From: Aricia agestis
Taxonomy: Eukaryota; Arthropoda; Insecta; Lepidoptera; Lycaenidae
Assembly: GCF_905147365.1 (NCBI RefSeq)
Contig: NC_056407.1
Location: forward strand, 22,985,980-23,049,979
Length of the DNA: 64,000 nucleotides
Direction of reading: 5' to 3'
This document shows positions 1-11,141 of the stretch, piece by piece (the stretch's first letter is position 1; each line of letters begins with the position of its first letter). The notes under the pieces are model-generated. The model was not told where the DNA came from, did not search any database, and saw nothing but the letters and a program-made list of their open reading frames with translations. The position numbers and the translations under genes are program-made.

Positions 1-3000
1 CTAATTTGATGACTGCCGGAGCCACGAAGTGTAAACAGGCGCCCGTCTTCAGCGATGAATCCCGCCTGTGCCTTCGCGTCAGGTAAGTATCCAGGTAATG
101 TTTCCTTCTGTATCCATTGTATTTCTCGTTCAGGGTAGAGCAGCTCGACGAAGCTATCGGTGCCATTACTGATAACTGCGATCTGGAAGGTGTTTCTGCG
201 GCCCTGGGACTCGTTGTTATGCGTCACATCGGTCCAAGTCGCGAGGAAAACGCTCGTCGGAACAAAATCGTAGTAGTCATGGAAGTTACTCTGGATGCTG
301 TCCTCTGCCTTAGCCAGAACGTGAGATTCGTTGGTTTCTCTAAAATATACTGCGCCAGTTTCCGACGTGTCAATGTTTGTGTAAAACGCTGCTATAGAGG
401 GGTACGGCAGAGGAAATTCCGCATTTAGAAACAGCGGAATGTTTTCTCTAAACGTAAGGATTCCGTAGTTGTTGACCTGAAAAAGATGATCTGTAATTAG
501 ATTCTCTACGACGTGTAAATAAACCGATTAGTTGTGGCTTGTAGCTACAAGATCATATTGTAGCACTTGTTTTTGCGGTTTTTGACAGGAGTTTATACTT
601 TCAACAGCACATTAATTGATTGGACTAGTCAAAAACGCTATTGAATAGATAAACTCTTGGCAAAACATTTCAGAAATCTACTATCACTCCACGCTTTCGG
701 ATATTTTAGAGCCTAGAACATAGTTCCTAATAGATCATAGTTTGGAATTACGTAACTAATAGTAATATATCATTTTGATTAGTTGACGATGTTTGTGACC
801 CGCTCGGAGATAATATCATATCGTAGGTACACAGCAGAGGTCTCGACTGTTGCTTAAATGCTGATAACAACACATTGGTCCGAAAAAAGATTGTCCCAAC
901 TCCATTGCTTCATTAGACTTTACATTATATCTCACAACTCTCGTATTTATGTAATGATGAGTAATAACTTGTGAATAGTATACAGCAAAGTATAATATTT
1001 ATACGTGGGAGAGCCATGCTTCGGTACGAATGGGCCGGCTCGACCGGAGAAATACCACGTTCTCACAGAAAACCGGCGTGAAACAGCGCTTGCGCTGTGT
1101 TTCGCCGAGTGAGTGAGTTTACCGGAGGCCCAATCCCCTACCCTATTCCCTTCCCTACCCTCCCCTATACCCATCCCATCCCTACCCTCCCCTATTCCCA
1201 TCCCATCCCTACCCTCCCCTATTACCCTATTCCCTCTTAAAAGGACGGCAACGCACCTGCAGCTCTTCTGATGCTGCGAGTGTCCATGGGCGACGGAAGT
1301 TGCTTTCCATCAGGTGACCCGTTTGCTCGTTTGCCCCCTTATTTCATTAAAAAAAAAATTAAATCGATAATTAAGATAGCGGCTAGGTAGAGCTCGTACT
1401 GACTATAGAGGTCATCATGAAGACAGTGGCTCATGTTATAAAAAAGTTTTGGGAATTTTTGTTGCGTCTGAATTATAATTGGTCGCTGTTAAGCATTTGT
1501 GTATTAACCCACAAACCATTTGAGGTTGAGTTATGGATGCAATCTTATTCTAAATGAGCTAAATAACATGACTGCATTCATAACTGACGCGTTTCTTTGT
1601 GGGATGATACACAAATGACATGGTACCATCGGGGAAATAGGCAGTTCCAGACCAACGTCATTTGGTCAGATCATGGCAATTCAACTTCTCTGATAGTACC
1701 TACTATCAGATAAAACCTTCGTTAGGATGCGTTTTGTCAAAACCAGCCATCACGACTAATTCAATATTAGTCGTGAAAAAACCCGACCAAATAACGTGGA
1801 GGACATACGTTATTTGGTCGGGTTTTTTCACGACTAATATTGAATCTGCCTTTGACTCGATCTCTTCGATGGTACCTACATACCTACTACGCTACGATAC
1901 GATCGCTAATTAATGTTATTGCAATGTTTGTAAATAAGTTGTCACCTGGCCCAGAACAGGGACAATAAAAAGAGGGAAGAGAAGAGAGAAATAAAAAAGA
2001 GGATTAAACAATCTAACAAATTTATTTAAAGGAAAAAGAGAAGAGAAACCTAGTTAGTCGGAGAGCGGGTAATGTGGGTACGAAGCCTAGCCTCAGTCTA
2101 TTTCGGGGTTCTTTGAATTCACGGGTAGGGACACTACACTTATCTTGGGATCAGACAGCGACGTGGGGGACTCCAGCTCCTCAAGTCTCCGCGATCTACC
2201 GGACAGGCGTAGGGTCGACGGCCAGCTGTTGGTGCCGAGGTGTTTGGGACCCCGTCGGTGGCAGCTAGTTCAGTGTGCGGTAGGTGCGTCAATCAGCACA
2301 CTGAACTAGCTGCCACCGACGGGGTCCCAAACACCTCGGCACCAACAGCTGGCCGTCGACCCTACGCCTGTCCGGCTACGCTACAAAGTAATTATAAATT
2401 CCCAATTAAAACATAAAAATATAAAAATAAATATTTACAAGCTACGAGCAGGTAAAAAGAAAGAGTTATCGAATATAGTTTTCTATGAAAAACCCAGCAT
2501 ATAGATAAAAGGCGATTGACGTTTGACTTCAATGATCTCTAAGCGATCTGCTGATATGCCTACTATGTGCGATATATCTTAAACTTGTATCTAAAATCTA
2601 AATGAATACATAAATTTATTTATTTTTTATTTAATTAAGTTTTATGTAGGTTTGACAGCTAGCATTATAGGTTTATGGATTATAATTAATTTTGACAAAA
2701 AAAAAAACGACTTTAAACCTGTGAAGTATCCTATTTCCAACAAAAAAAGAATCATCAAAATCGGTTCACGAACGGCGAAGTTATCCGCGAAGAAATATAA
2801 AAAATCGGCCAAGTGCGAGTTGGACTCGCCCATGAAGGCTTCCGCAGCAGCAATAAGGTTTATTTTTATGAAATTAAAGGTTTTTGATGGCTCTGACATA
2901 CGGACGGACAGACAGACAGACACGACGAATCTATAAGGGTTCCGTTTATTGCCATTTGGCTACGGAACCCTAAAAACATAATATAGGTACGAAAGTCTAA

Positions 3001-5896
3001 TTGAGAAACCTCCTTTTTAAGTCGGATAAAAAAACTGTTATTGCTCGTCAACAAGAAAAAAGCTGTTTTGCTCCAAAACTAAGGTACACCAATCACCATC
3101 CTGTCCTAAATTCATATTGTAGTCGCTATAGTTACATAGCGCAAAAATGTCTACCGCGCGAATTACCGAAAATCTTTCCCAGAAAGTAGAGACAGGTAGA
3201 GTCAACTAGTAAAGAACAAGAACAACTGTACAGCTAAAATATATTAAGTAACTATAGTAAATATACGCCATTGATAGCACTATTTCCTAGAGAGTAGAGA
3301 CTAGAGACAGATAGAGTCAACTAGTAAAGAACAACAGCTAAATATGTAACTATTATATAGTTATACGCCTTTGATAGCCCTATTTGAAAATTAAGACGCA
3401 AATTGTTTACAATTTATATCACTACTTGTTTACCGAATTCTGTTAGATTTGCAATGTGCAAGTGATAAGCGCGTCGCGACGGAAATGCATGTGGGTGGTA
3501 CGGTCAAAAATGACGGTCACTGACGTCCACAATAATCCACACATTTACCGTGGGAAATGGTACCGGGGCCTTTAGTCAAGTTGTGTTTAATAATAATAAT
3601 AATAGCTCCCACACCGGTTTCGGTGACGGAGGCCGGTTTCATTGAAACCAGGCCAGCTACGCAGGAGTAATTTTATAGTGCCCAAGTGTGTGCGCAGTAC
3701 ACAAGAGCACTCTCTATTCCTTTACTCTCATAACCCAGTGGGACGGAAGACCGACACGACTGGCGAGAGATCAGGCGCAGGACCGACTTTTTACATGCCC
3801 ATCCGACGCATGGATCATCTTACTTGTCAGACAATCAGGTGATCAGCCTGCACTGTCCTAACCAATACGTGGGAGAGCCATGCTTCGGCACGAATGGGCC
3901 GGCTCGACCGGAGAAATACCACGTTCTCACAGAAAACCGGCGTGAAACAGCGCTTGCGCTGTGTTTCGCCGAGTGAGTGAGTTTACCGGAGGCCCAATCC
4001 CCTAACCTATTCCCTTCCCCTCCCTACTTTCCCCTGTTCCCTTCCCTTCCCTCCCCTATTACCCCATTTCCCTCTTAAAGGGCCGGCAACGCACTTGCAG
4101 CTCTTCTTATGCTGCGAGTGTCCATGGGCGACGGATGTTGCTTTCCATCAGGTGACTCGTTTGCTCGTTTGCCCCCTTATTTCATAAAAAAAAAAAAAAC
4201 CAAACTTGGAAATAACATGTTTCCAACGCGGGATTCGAACCCACGACCTCCGAGTCAAGAGCCGTGCTCTATACCACTAGACCACGGAGTGAGTTGTGTT
4301 TGATACTTTAGAAGAAATAGGAAATCAAAATGTTATAGAGTTTGGCCTGTCGCGATGCATAGGTTTTGTGGAGAAATCTTGTCAGCCAATTTTTCTGATC
4401 GTTTAATGATCGAAGCTTTTTCGTAATGAATAACTTATGAACCCACTAAAACCTTTGCAATGGAAAGTATTCAGCACAAAGAAGAACCTCGAGAACTCTA
4501 TCTTACAAGTAAAAACACACCCAACGATGAGCAAAGGAAGTAAAATGTTGGGTTTAAGCCGTTTAAGGTGATCACACATTTATCAGCAACGCATTTAGTA
4601 CACAAAATGCGGCGTACGGTGCGGATGCATGCGCGAGGTTACATAGTTCATACAATTGCTACAACGAATTTTGAGATGCGGCGCGTACGTTGCTGACAAA
4701 TGTGTGATTACTTTTACTCTATCGGAGCGCTTCAAAGTAGTATAGTTCAAAAGTTTATCTCGGGCATTACCTATGTCTTCACAAGTTCACAGCTAACAGC
4801 ATACCTAGGGTTACAAAATAATAATAATAAAATCTCAAGTTTAAACCTGACCCTGCCTGAAATTAGTAAAATTTAGGCTTCAAGAAAACTTAAACGAAAC
4901 TAATCAACCATCTGTGCTTTTAAAACTGACGTCTCTCAATTAAACACAATGGTTAGATATTAATTAATCAAGACCCCCTCTTGTTTACACCACTTAAGAA
5001 GTAAATGCCAAAGAGGGGTCATTTGACGTGTTGTATTTAAATAATAGTTTAATTAAGTATTGTGCAATTTATTCTCACATCTAATTCAATTTACTACCAT
5101 TAATTAAAATATATTTTACTGTGTATCATTTAGTTAATATATAAAACGCCTCCGTGGTCTAGTGGTATAGAGCGCGGCTCTTGACTCGGAGCTCGTGGGT
5201 TCGATTCCCGCTTTGGAAACAATATGTTATTTCCAAATTTGGTTAGGACAGTGCAGGCTGATCACCTGGTTGTCTGACAAGTAAGATGATCCATGCGTCG
5301 GATGGGCATGTAAAAAGTCGGTCCTGCGCCTGATCTCTCGCCGGTCGTTCGGTCTTCCGTCCCACTGGGTTATGAGAGTAAAGGAATAGAGAGTGCTCTT
5401 GTGTACTGCGCACACACTCGGGCACTATAAAATTACTCCTGCTTAGCTGGTCTGGTTTCAATGACACTGGCCACCATCACCTAAACCGGTGTGAGAGCTA
5501 TTAAATAATTTTGACTGGCCGAAAATAGTTCGGTAAGGAATCGCGAAGAGCAAATTGGAAAGCCCAAGAGTGGGACAGCAGCTTAAAATTAAATATGTAT
5601 TTAAAAGATCTTAAATTTCTTTTGATTTTAAACTATGATTTAGAGAAATCGATTTCTTTGTAAAAAGAGCTCAACTTTATTTAGACTACTTTAAAGAAAT
5701 TGAAAACACTTACATAAATAACATCGTAGATTTCCCCGTAGAACGCGATGGGGACGTTCAGAGCGATCTGGGGGGATGACACGTTGGCGCCATGGGGCAG
5801 TCTCTGGTCCAGCCCCGCGCCGTGGGGGTAGAACTGGTCCCGGGTGATGGCCCCGGCCGCCGTGGCCAGGAGCAGAACCGCCGCTACCGTCCACAT
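1..5896 (-). CDS. Ndg: Nidogen, N-terminal part (two exons; continues off left edge)
   Basis: Nidogen (entactin) is a secreted basement-membrane glycoprotein that links laminin and collagen IV networks. The first coding exon is 5896-5714: a start Met, a hydrophobic signal peptide (WTVAAVLLLATAAGA), then the conserved nidogen opening 'ITRDQFYPHGAGLDQRLP' and 'FYGEIYDVIY', ending at a GTAAGT donor. The second exon starts at 476 after TTTTTCAG, joins in phase 0 (DVIY|VNNYGILTFREN) and runs open to base 1. It encodes the NIDO domain: PSIAAFYTNIDTSETGAVYFR, a 'FLATWTDVTHNN' stretch, 'RRNTFQIAVISNG', and 'DAKAQAGFIAEDGR'. The order of these blocks is that of the nidogen G1/NIDO region. EGF and G2 domains should lie to the left of the window. 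Other NIDO proteins (tectorin, SNED1-like) are the alternatives, but the residues right after the signal peptide favour nidogen. The 5.2-kb intron is filled with repeats. Confidence 0.87.
1002..1358 (+). repeat. Lepidopteran SINE (CGTGGGAG family), copy 1
   Basis: Starts TACGTGGGAGAGCCATGCTT, passes a CCCTA/CCCTT-rich variable stretch, and ends TTTGCCCCCTTATTTCATT plus poly(A). Four further copies lie in this window (3866-4199, 7941-8061 truncated, 8636-8937, 50686-51010). The poly(A) tail and sharp 5' start mark it as a retroposon. Short open frames in it are not genes. Confidence 0.85.
1475..1625 (+). repeat. Diverged MITE, sister of 31516-31670
   Basis: The stretch ATAATTGGTCGCTGTTAAGC, AAGCATTTGTGT and the central CATGACTGCATTCATAACT are shared with an insertion in a TFIIE beta intron at 31516-31670. 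The left terminal repeat is visible; the right end has decayed. Confidence 0.5.
1759..1845. repeat. Perfect inverted repeat, 39-bp arms
   Basis: Arms 1759-1797 and 1807-1845 are exact reverse complements around a 9-nt loop. The outer part of the left arm is itself overlapped by another small inverted repeat (CACGACTAAT at 1751-1760 against ATTAGTCGTG at 1767-1776). No target-site duplication is seen. Confidence 0.95.
2199..2375. repeat. Perfect inverted repeat, 80-bp arms
   Basis: Arms 2199-2278 and 2296-2375 match exactly as reverse complements with a 17-nt loop. The arms are GC-rich compared with the AT-rich surroundings. The left arm continues leftwards into similar-looking GC-rich DNA from about 2060, whereas the right side returns to AT-rich DNA at once, so the right arm looks like the copied one. 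Confidence 0.95.
2799..2976 (+). repeat. Lepidopteran dispersed repeat (CGGCCAAGTGCGAG ... TACGGAACCCTAAAAA)
   Basis: Begins AAAAAATCGGCCAAGTGCGA, contains a CGGACGGACAGACAGACAGA tract and ends TACGGAACCCTAAAAA. The same family recurs at 25180-25922, 26840-27777, 29088-29252 (minus), 51752-54139 (minus, interrupted), 60326-60459 and 61978-62041 (minus, fragment). Its class could not be decided by eye. Confidence 0.8.
3591..4292 (-). repeat. tRNA-derived SINE, split by another SINE
   Basis: Read on the minus strand from 4292 the element starts with a tRNA-like head (CTCCGTGGTCTAGTGGTATA as A box, GGGTTCGAATCCCGC as B box), then a body, and ends with a (TTA)n tail at 3604-3591. The body is interrupted by a plus-strand CGTGGGAG SINE (3866-4199). 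An intact relative on the plus strand is at 5149-5510, so the interruption point is clear. Confidence 0.85.
3866..4199 (+). repeat. CGTGGGAG-family SINE, copy 2 (nested)
   Basis: Full-length copy with poly(A) tail inserted in the tRNA-derived SINE. The 6-bp sequence AACCAA occurs at 3860-3865 and 4198-4203 and is a likely target-site duplication; the uninterrupted sister at 5149-5510 shows the junction without the insert. Confidence 0.85.
4566..4713. mobile_element. Small MITE with TTA duplication
   Basis: Imperfect terminal inverted repeats: AGGTGATCACACATTTATCA at the left and TGACAAATGTGTGATTACTT at the right. TTA lies at 4563-4565 and 4714-4716. A TTA target duplication is typical of PIF/Harbinger-type MITEs, so the class is a suggestion only. 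Confidence 0.6.
5149..5510 (+). repeat. tRNA-derived SINE, intact copy
   Basis: tRNA-like head with A box (TGGTCTAGTGG) and B box (GGGTTCGATTCCCGC), then a 280-bp body ending at an AT-rich tail. It is about 90% similar by eye to the split minus copy at 3591-4292. It is not a functional tRNA gene: the head is fused to a repeated body and the cloverleaf 3' stem is not closed. Confidence 0.85.
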
Positions 5897-6164
5897 GCTC
5901 GATCTGCACTGCACTACCCGAAAATTATCGCCAGCCGCCTCAACAACGGGAGCGTACAGAGTAGATAGCACCAGAGCTTAATTACAGAGTAAAGATAATT
6001 TGTTTGTTAATGTGTAGGTAATTTCCAAATGGTATTGTAATTTCTTAATGAATGGTAGTTTAAAAAACAATATTAGGTATCTAAAACGGCAAAGACTTAT
6101 TAAAATAAAATACGAGTTATGAGATTTTAACAGAATAACAAACTTTTTATATTACTTTTATTCA

Positions 6165-6600
6165 TTTCGTCGAATCATAAAGTTAATATACCTAGCGGAA
6201 TAGAGCAACAATCTCGAGCTGTCAAACGAAACCGAAATTGATTTACGTCTATGTGTAAAAATTTGTTTACGTATACACTTACACAAGCATCTTTCTAAGA
6301 GATCAAATTGTCAACGTGCCGATAAGTGCCGACTAGACGTCAAACAGATGAAAAAATTTGATTCTGCTGTTCTTTTACCTCGCGTCTCTTTTTACCACTG
6401 TACCACTGTTCATCTGTCGTACGAAGCTTCGAGCTATGAGACGATACCATTGGACGATACACGCAGATCGTCCAATGGTATCGTTTTAAGCACTAAGCAC
6501 TACGCAGGTGCGGCCCGGGCATTAGTGATTGTGACATCCGGCTTGCTCAGGCATTTGTTTCTCTATTCCGCTAGGTATAATAACTTTATGCGTCGAATAC
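6165..6600. mobile_element. MITE with about 35-bp TIRs and a nested hairpin element
   Basis: The left end reads AAAGTTAATATACCTAGCGG and the right end is its near reverse complement, CCGCTAGGTATAATAACTTT. Part of the same element recurs at 40570-40670 (CTCGAGATTGTTGCTCTATT...CCGCTAGGT). Inside is a segment related to the element at 55354-55479, including an 18-bp perfect hairpin (arms 6441-6458 and 6467-6484). Confidence 0.65.
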
Positions 6601-6865
6601 GAACATTAACCAACCACCATTATCAATCAAATCAATAATTTACAATCAAAAATTGTGTATTATAATTGTTAACTGTTTAGTATTTTCCTTCTTGTGTACT
6701 TAAAGTAGTTTTAATAATAACTTAAATAGTCTGTTTATAATATATAATAAGTGATTTCTGCGGTTTTTTAGGTATGGAAGAGCGTTGTTACCTGACACAG
6801 GCTAAGGCCTACTAGGTGACTTCAATCTTGTATCTTAGTAATGTAACTGTTTATAAGAAATAAAG

Positions 6866-6897
<32 letters not shown>

Positions 6898-7272
6898 AAG
6901 ATAAAAACTTCCGACTGCGCTTAGTATAACATCCCTTAGGATGTCATGTTAAAACTTTGTGTAAGATATTAAAATTGTGGATAAAAAATATGTTTACATT
7001 TAATTCTCAAAAGTCTAATATGCTATAAAAATTTCTTTTGCCATCGGAAAAAACTTAACTCTCTTATTTCATTGCTCTATGATAAGGGCCATGTTTCCTT
7101 ACTGTTTAGGACCAAAGTTAAACGATTTAAGACTGCCCTATTTACACGTGGTTAGTGGAAATGGGTTTACGAGTTGCAGTCAGTTTATTTTTAATGTTAC
7201 GTAATAAAGCTACTCAAGTGGAGTTTGCAGTGTATCAAAGTTTGTTAAAACTTTTCCTTAGAGCAGGTCCTG

Positions 7273-7450
7273 TAGCCAAGACGTTTTCTTTATCTCTTCT
7301 TCATAGAATCGCCGATCAAAATGTATGAAATTGACATAAGCGTTCGATAAAATAAAGTCGACATTCGACTCATGTTATGTCAATTCCATACCTAGTACCT
7401 ACATTAGGTCGGCGATTTATAGAGAAGCGATAAAGAAAACTTCTTGGCTA
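7273..7450. mobile_element. MITE with about 43-bp imperfect TIRs
   Basis: The left end TAGCCAAGACGTTTTCTTTA pairs with TAAAGAAAACTTCTTGGCTA at the right, and the pairing extends inward through AATCGCCGA/TCGGCGATT. No transposase is present. A TA dinucleotide bounds each end. Confidence 0.65.
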
Positions 7451-7940
7451 GGGGCTCAGGCTCAGGCTAGGTACATAATATACTTCATTTCAATTAATTT
7501 TGATCAAAATGAAAATAAAATTTAAACTAACAAAATAACTTTTGCAATATTGACCGTTGCACGGTTAACATCACACTCAAATGGCTAGGTTTATGACACC
7601 CATACCTACTTATTAAAGACATATTTTCTTTACATTGAAGATAAAAAATGTAATTCCGTAAACTTGTTTTGAGCTTTTAATAGAAATCATAATGTTCTAC
7701 TTGGTACTAGAAATTTAGGCGTTACGGAATTAGATGTTTAACCATTTGAAGACGTTGACATCAAGATAAACTACTTAGTTAATTCCGTAGTGAATGTTTT
7801 TAAACAACACAGGGTAACGACCAACCTATTTATTTATCTTACTTAAACTACGCTAAATATATTATTGTTTTACAATAATTATTATAATTTAATAATTAGA
7901 TGTCTATATGAACATAAGCGGAGCGGATAACGGTAACCGG

Positions 7941-8061
7941 AGGCCTCCGGTAAACTCACTCACTCGGCGAAACACAGCGCAAGCGCAAGGTTTTCTGTGA
8001 GAACGTGGTATCTATCCGGTCGAGCCGGCCTATTCGTGCCGAAGCATGGCTCTCCCATGTA
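7941..8061 (-). repeat. CGTGGGAG-family SINE, truncated copy
   Basis: Only the 5' third remains (minus strand, from CATGGGAGAGCCATGCTTCG to GAGGCCTCCGG). The variable region, 3' end and poly(A) are missing. Confidence 0.8.
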
Positions 8062-8635
8062 TCAGCTGAAATAAAAGCTGCTAAATGATTTAAAATTTAC
8101 CCTGTTGCTACTGTAGCGCCACCCTAATTTAACGCATTTCAGCGGACACTTTTTACATACAGAGATAGTTCTCCCACATCTACACTCCATACTCCATACC
8201 AAACAGCAACTCGGTTCAGTCATTCAGTGGTTTGAGCGGGAAAAGGCAACAGATAGACAGAGGTACAGATATACAGACATTTGTTCTACACAATATATGA
8301 AATACAGAATTATTCAAAGAATATTTACTAATTGCGTTGCGTGTCTAGTTTTAGTAGGTACTTACTTACTTAGTTCTAGTCTCTACCAACTACTTAATTT
8401 AGGCATTAAATTAATAACAATAATAATCAAATCAACAAATTATTTATCGCAAACGGTGCGTTGACCTGGCCGATAGTAATTGTGACAAAAAACATATCAA
8501 AATGATTATTTTTGTATTTCCTCGGTAATCGGTATGCAAAGTTTGGCATTGCGCCGTATTGCAATTTTTTTGCGCGTCGTATATTCGTAGTGTTATGATT
8601 TGGTATTAATAAAACGTAATCTTTCGTTACGAATG

Positions 8636-8937
8636 TTTTTTTTATGAGATAAGGGGGCAAACGAGCAAACGGGTCACCTGATGGAAAGCAACTTCCGTCG
8701 CCCATGGACACTCGCAGCATCAGAAGAGCTGCAGGTGCGTTGCCGGCCTTTTAGGAGGGAATAGGGAAGGGTAGGGATGGGAAGGGAAGGGAATAGGGTA
8801 GGGGATTGGGCCTCCGGTAAACTCACTCACTCGGCGAAACACAGTGCAAGCGCTGTTTCACGCCGGTTTTCTGTGAGAACGTGGTATTTCTCCGGTCGAG
8901 CCGGCCCATTCGTGCCGAAGCATGGCTCTCCCACGTA
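8636..8937 (-). repeat. CGTGGGAG-family SINE, copy 4
   Basis: Complete copy on the minus strand: poly(T) at 8636-8643, TATGAGATAAGGGGGCAAAC as the 3' end, CCCTA-type variable tract in the middle, and CTCTCCCACGTA at 8926-8937. Confidence 0.85.
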
Positions 8938-9737
8938 TAAATGTGATATGCTACACATTCGCTTAGTTTAAAATTAAATTGCAGTATCTACCTAGCTGTA
9001 GCATGCTGCATAGTGAATGGTGTAGTCCACAAACTTTATAGATTAATACCATCATCATATTATTTCAATTCAAGAAAGTCAACAAAATCCGAAGCTAACT
9101 TAATCTGATACGATATTCTCATCGCATTTACTGTGATATGATCGAGTGATATCTACGCTCAGTTACAATAATAGTACTTATGTACCTACATACAACCTCC
9201 CATAAAACCTATCCCTATAAAGTATAAACTACGTTAACGTATGTGGGAGTAATGTTGCCATACCAATATTATTATTTTTTTTAACCCCTGACAAAAAGAA
9301 GGGTGTTATAAGTTTCACGTGTCTGTCTGTCTGTTTTTAGTAGATATTTTAAATAATCAAAATATGGAGATTTAGATGAAGAACTCGTATTAGATGTAAT
9401 GACGATGGGCTATGAACTGGTCTGGAATGAGATGGCCTAGGAATCAATTTCCTCGATGGTACATAAATACACTTTTATTGCCAAATCATTAAAGAATAAA
9501 AAATTAGGCCAACAACAAAAAGTTAAGGTAAAAATTATATTGAAAACGATTTTATAGGTTCTATTTCGGTGCAGATCTTAAAAAAACTTAATATACTTAA
9601 TATACATACTCGTACTAAGACTACTAAGTAAGGGTAGATATTAAGCATTATCTATATCATGTAGTGCAATAATCATTACATTACAAAATTTTAGTAACAC
9701 AGATTGTAACAATATAATATTGAGTAACATCTCAATA

Positions 9738-9743
9738 TATAAA
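9738..9743 (+). promoter_or_regulatory. Probable TATA box of the chorion-like gene
   Basis: TATAAA lies 48 bp before the ATG at 9786. Chorion genes normally have a very short 5' leader, so this spacing fits. The TCACGT element typical of many chorion promoters was not seen in the 200 bp upstream. Confidence 0.5.
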
Positions 9744-9785
9744 CTGTAGGTTAATATTTTTGTTAAACATAAGTTGTCTCCAAAC

Positions 9786-11114
9786 ATGGATATGAAGATA
9801 TTTGTTTTGGTATCCACCCTCTGTTTTATCAAGGTAAGTGTTATTATCTATAAATGATGTTAAAAAATTTACGCTGAGTTAAACATTCGAATTTGTAGAG
9901 TTTTGCTCTATATTTTCTATTACTAGTATTATTTATGGATAATTTTTGATTCTACTTAATTTCATAATACCTACTAATTACCTCCTATTGTTATTATATT
10001 AGATTTTGTTGTGTTTAGAAGCATTCAAGTATTAGCATGTATTATAAGCGACGTAGAGTTCAAGAAGCATTAGGCAATTAAAACGTCACATAATATAATT
10101 TAGGGTAAAAATAATATATTAAACTAACACATTGATCCCGTGTGTGTTACTTACACACACGGGATCAATGTGTTAGTTTAGCTGTAGACGTAGTTTATAA
10201 AGAAAATTAATTAAACAATAGTTCTACCCTTCATAGTAATGTTACTATAATAAGCTATAATAAGTAGAGTTCGGAACTACGTACTGTATAATATGTACAT
10301 TTTACGTGTATTGTTCGTGCCTTATCTATTGTAATGCATTTGTTACCAGTAACACAGTAATATATTTAGGTAATATGTTGGTATTGACGATGATAATTAG
10401 ATCAACTTTATTGATAAATACCTACGAATAATAAAATTTATTATTCGTAGATAAATACTTACTTACTTAGTTAAATATAATTGTTGTATATCGTAACATC
10501 TCATATTTGATTCAACTACAAGAAAATACGTCTCTTCAATACTAAAACTTGGAGTTAAGTTAATGAATGAATTATTGAATAAATTAAATAAAAAATCCAA
10601 CACACAACATAAAGAATAATCTGTGTGTTGTTGTGTGTGTGTGTATTGGTTTTTTAATGGGAAAATCTCGTGCACTAATAGTTACGTGCGATGTAAAGTA
10701 GGATGGGTCACGCATCGCATTCTGTCTTGGCCACAATTATGATTCTATCAGCACTTACAGACTATATATATACTGTCTTACCTTTAATACCTCACATAAT
10801 GCCTCATTCGTTTTCTCCTTTTCTAGAACATTCAAGCCCAATGCCTCAGACCGGCCTACATAGATGTCCCAATGGTTCCTTCTATAAATCTAGATTATCA
10901 AAGAAGAATCATAGATCTCCCACCACCCACTTTCTGCGTGGAGACCGATGCGCCACTCATCATCAGCGGAGGAGTCCTAGTGAATGGAAGACTACCTTTC
11001 GTGGGTGCAGTAGAAGTGGACGGAATCCTCCCTAGTCTTGGACAAGGCTCCGTACTGTATAGGTGCGGTCGAAGCGAGATTGGGATCATTGAGGAGCTGC
11101 CGTTAATTTATTAA
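9786..11114 (+). CDS. Chorion-superfamily eggshell protein, compact, without glycine-rich arms
   Basis: Two exons: 9786-9833 (16 codons, donor GTAAGT) and 10827-11114 (after TTTTCTAG), phase 0, 111 aa. The signal peptide MDMKIFVLVSTLCFIKNIQA is split by the intron and the mature chain starts QC, as is usual for chorion genes. The central block 'SGGVLVNGRLPFVGAVEVDG' followed by 'ILPSLGQGSVLYRCG' and 'IGIIEE' resembles the conserved central domain of class A chorion proteins (pattern G.lPFlGAV..DG..P..G.G...Y.CG...GI). The usual Gly-Tyr or Cys-Gly repeats flanking this domain are absent. AATAAA at 11136-11141 gives a short 3'UTR. The gene runs tail-to-tail with the hexosaminidase. Structural eggshell role and follicle-cell expression are inferred from the family; family assignment is from memory of motifs. 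Confidence 0.72.
10120..10180. repeat. Perfect inverted repeat, 28-bp arms
   Basis: Arms 10120-10147 and 10153-10180 are exact reverse complements with a 5-nt loop. It lies in the single intron of the chorion-like gene. Confidence 0.95.
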
Positions 11115-11135
11115 GTATTTTAATGGTTATTGTTG

Positions 11136-11141
11136 AATAAA
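11136..11141 (+). terminator. Poly(A) signal of chorion-like gene
   Basis: AATAAA 22 bp after the stop codon. TTTATT (minus-strand AATAAA) occurs at 11151-11156 and 11167-11172 and would serve the convergent hexosaminidase gene. Confidence 0.65.

Larger units (their letters stand above)
477..5713. other. Nidogen intron 1, repeat-filled
   Basis: No further exon was recognised between the two nidogen exons. The intron holds two plus-strand copies of the CGTGGGAG SINE (1002-1358 and 3866-4199), two copies of a tRNA-derived SINE in opposite orientation, perfect inverted repeats at 1759-1845 and 2199-2375, a diverged MITE near 1475-1620 (related to 31516-31670), the GGTTCCGTA-type repeat at 2799-2976 and a TTA-flanked MITE at 4566-4713. 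Confidence 0.75.
5897..9785. other. Intergenic region between nidogen and chorion-like gene
   Basis: No coding exon was recognised. It contains a composite MITE (6165-6600), an inverted-repeat element (7273-7450), two minus-strand SINE copies, an (ATT)n microsatellite near 6869-6896, and a fragment of a CTGTCTGTCTG-bearing repeat near 9284-9350. Upstream regulatory DNA of both divergent genes should be here. Confidence 0.6.

Noticed and set aside
117..428. 103-codon plus-strand frame
   Set aside because: It is the antisense shadow of the nidogen NIDO exon on the minus strand, which matches the family residue by residue.
947..1201. Minus-strand frame with GIGEGRDGMGIGEGRE repeats
   Set aside because: It is the CCCTA-type variable tract of a SINE; the same frame recurs in other SINE copies.
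5149..5222. Possible tRNA gene
   Set aside because: A and B boxes are present, but the sequence continues into a repeated SINE body and a second copy lies nearby.
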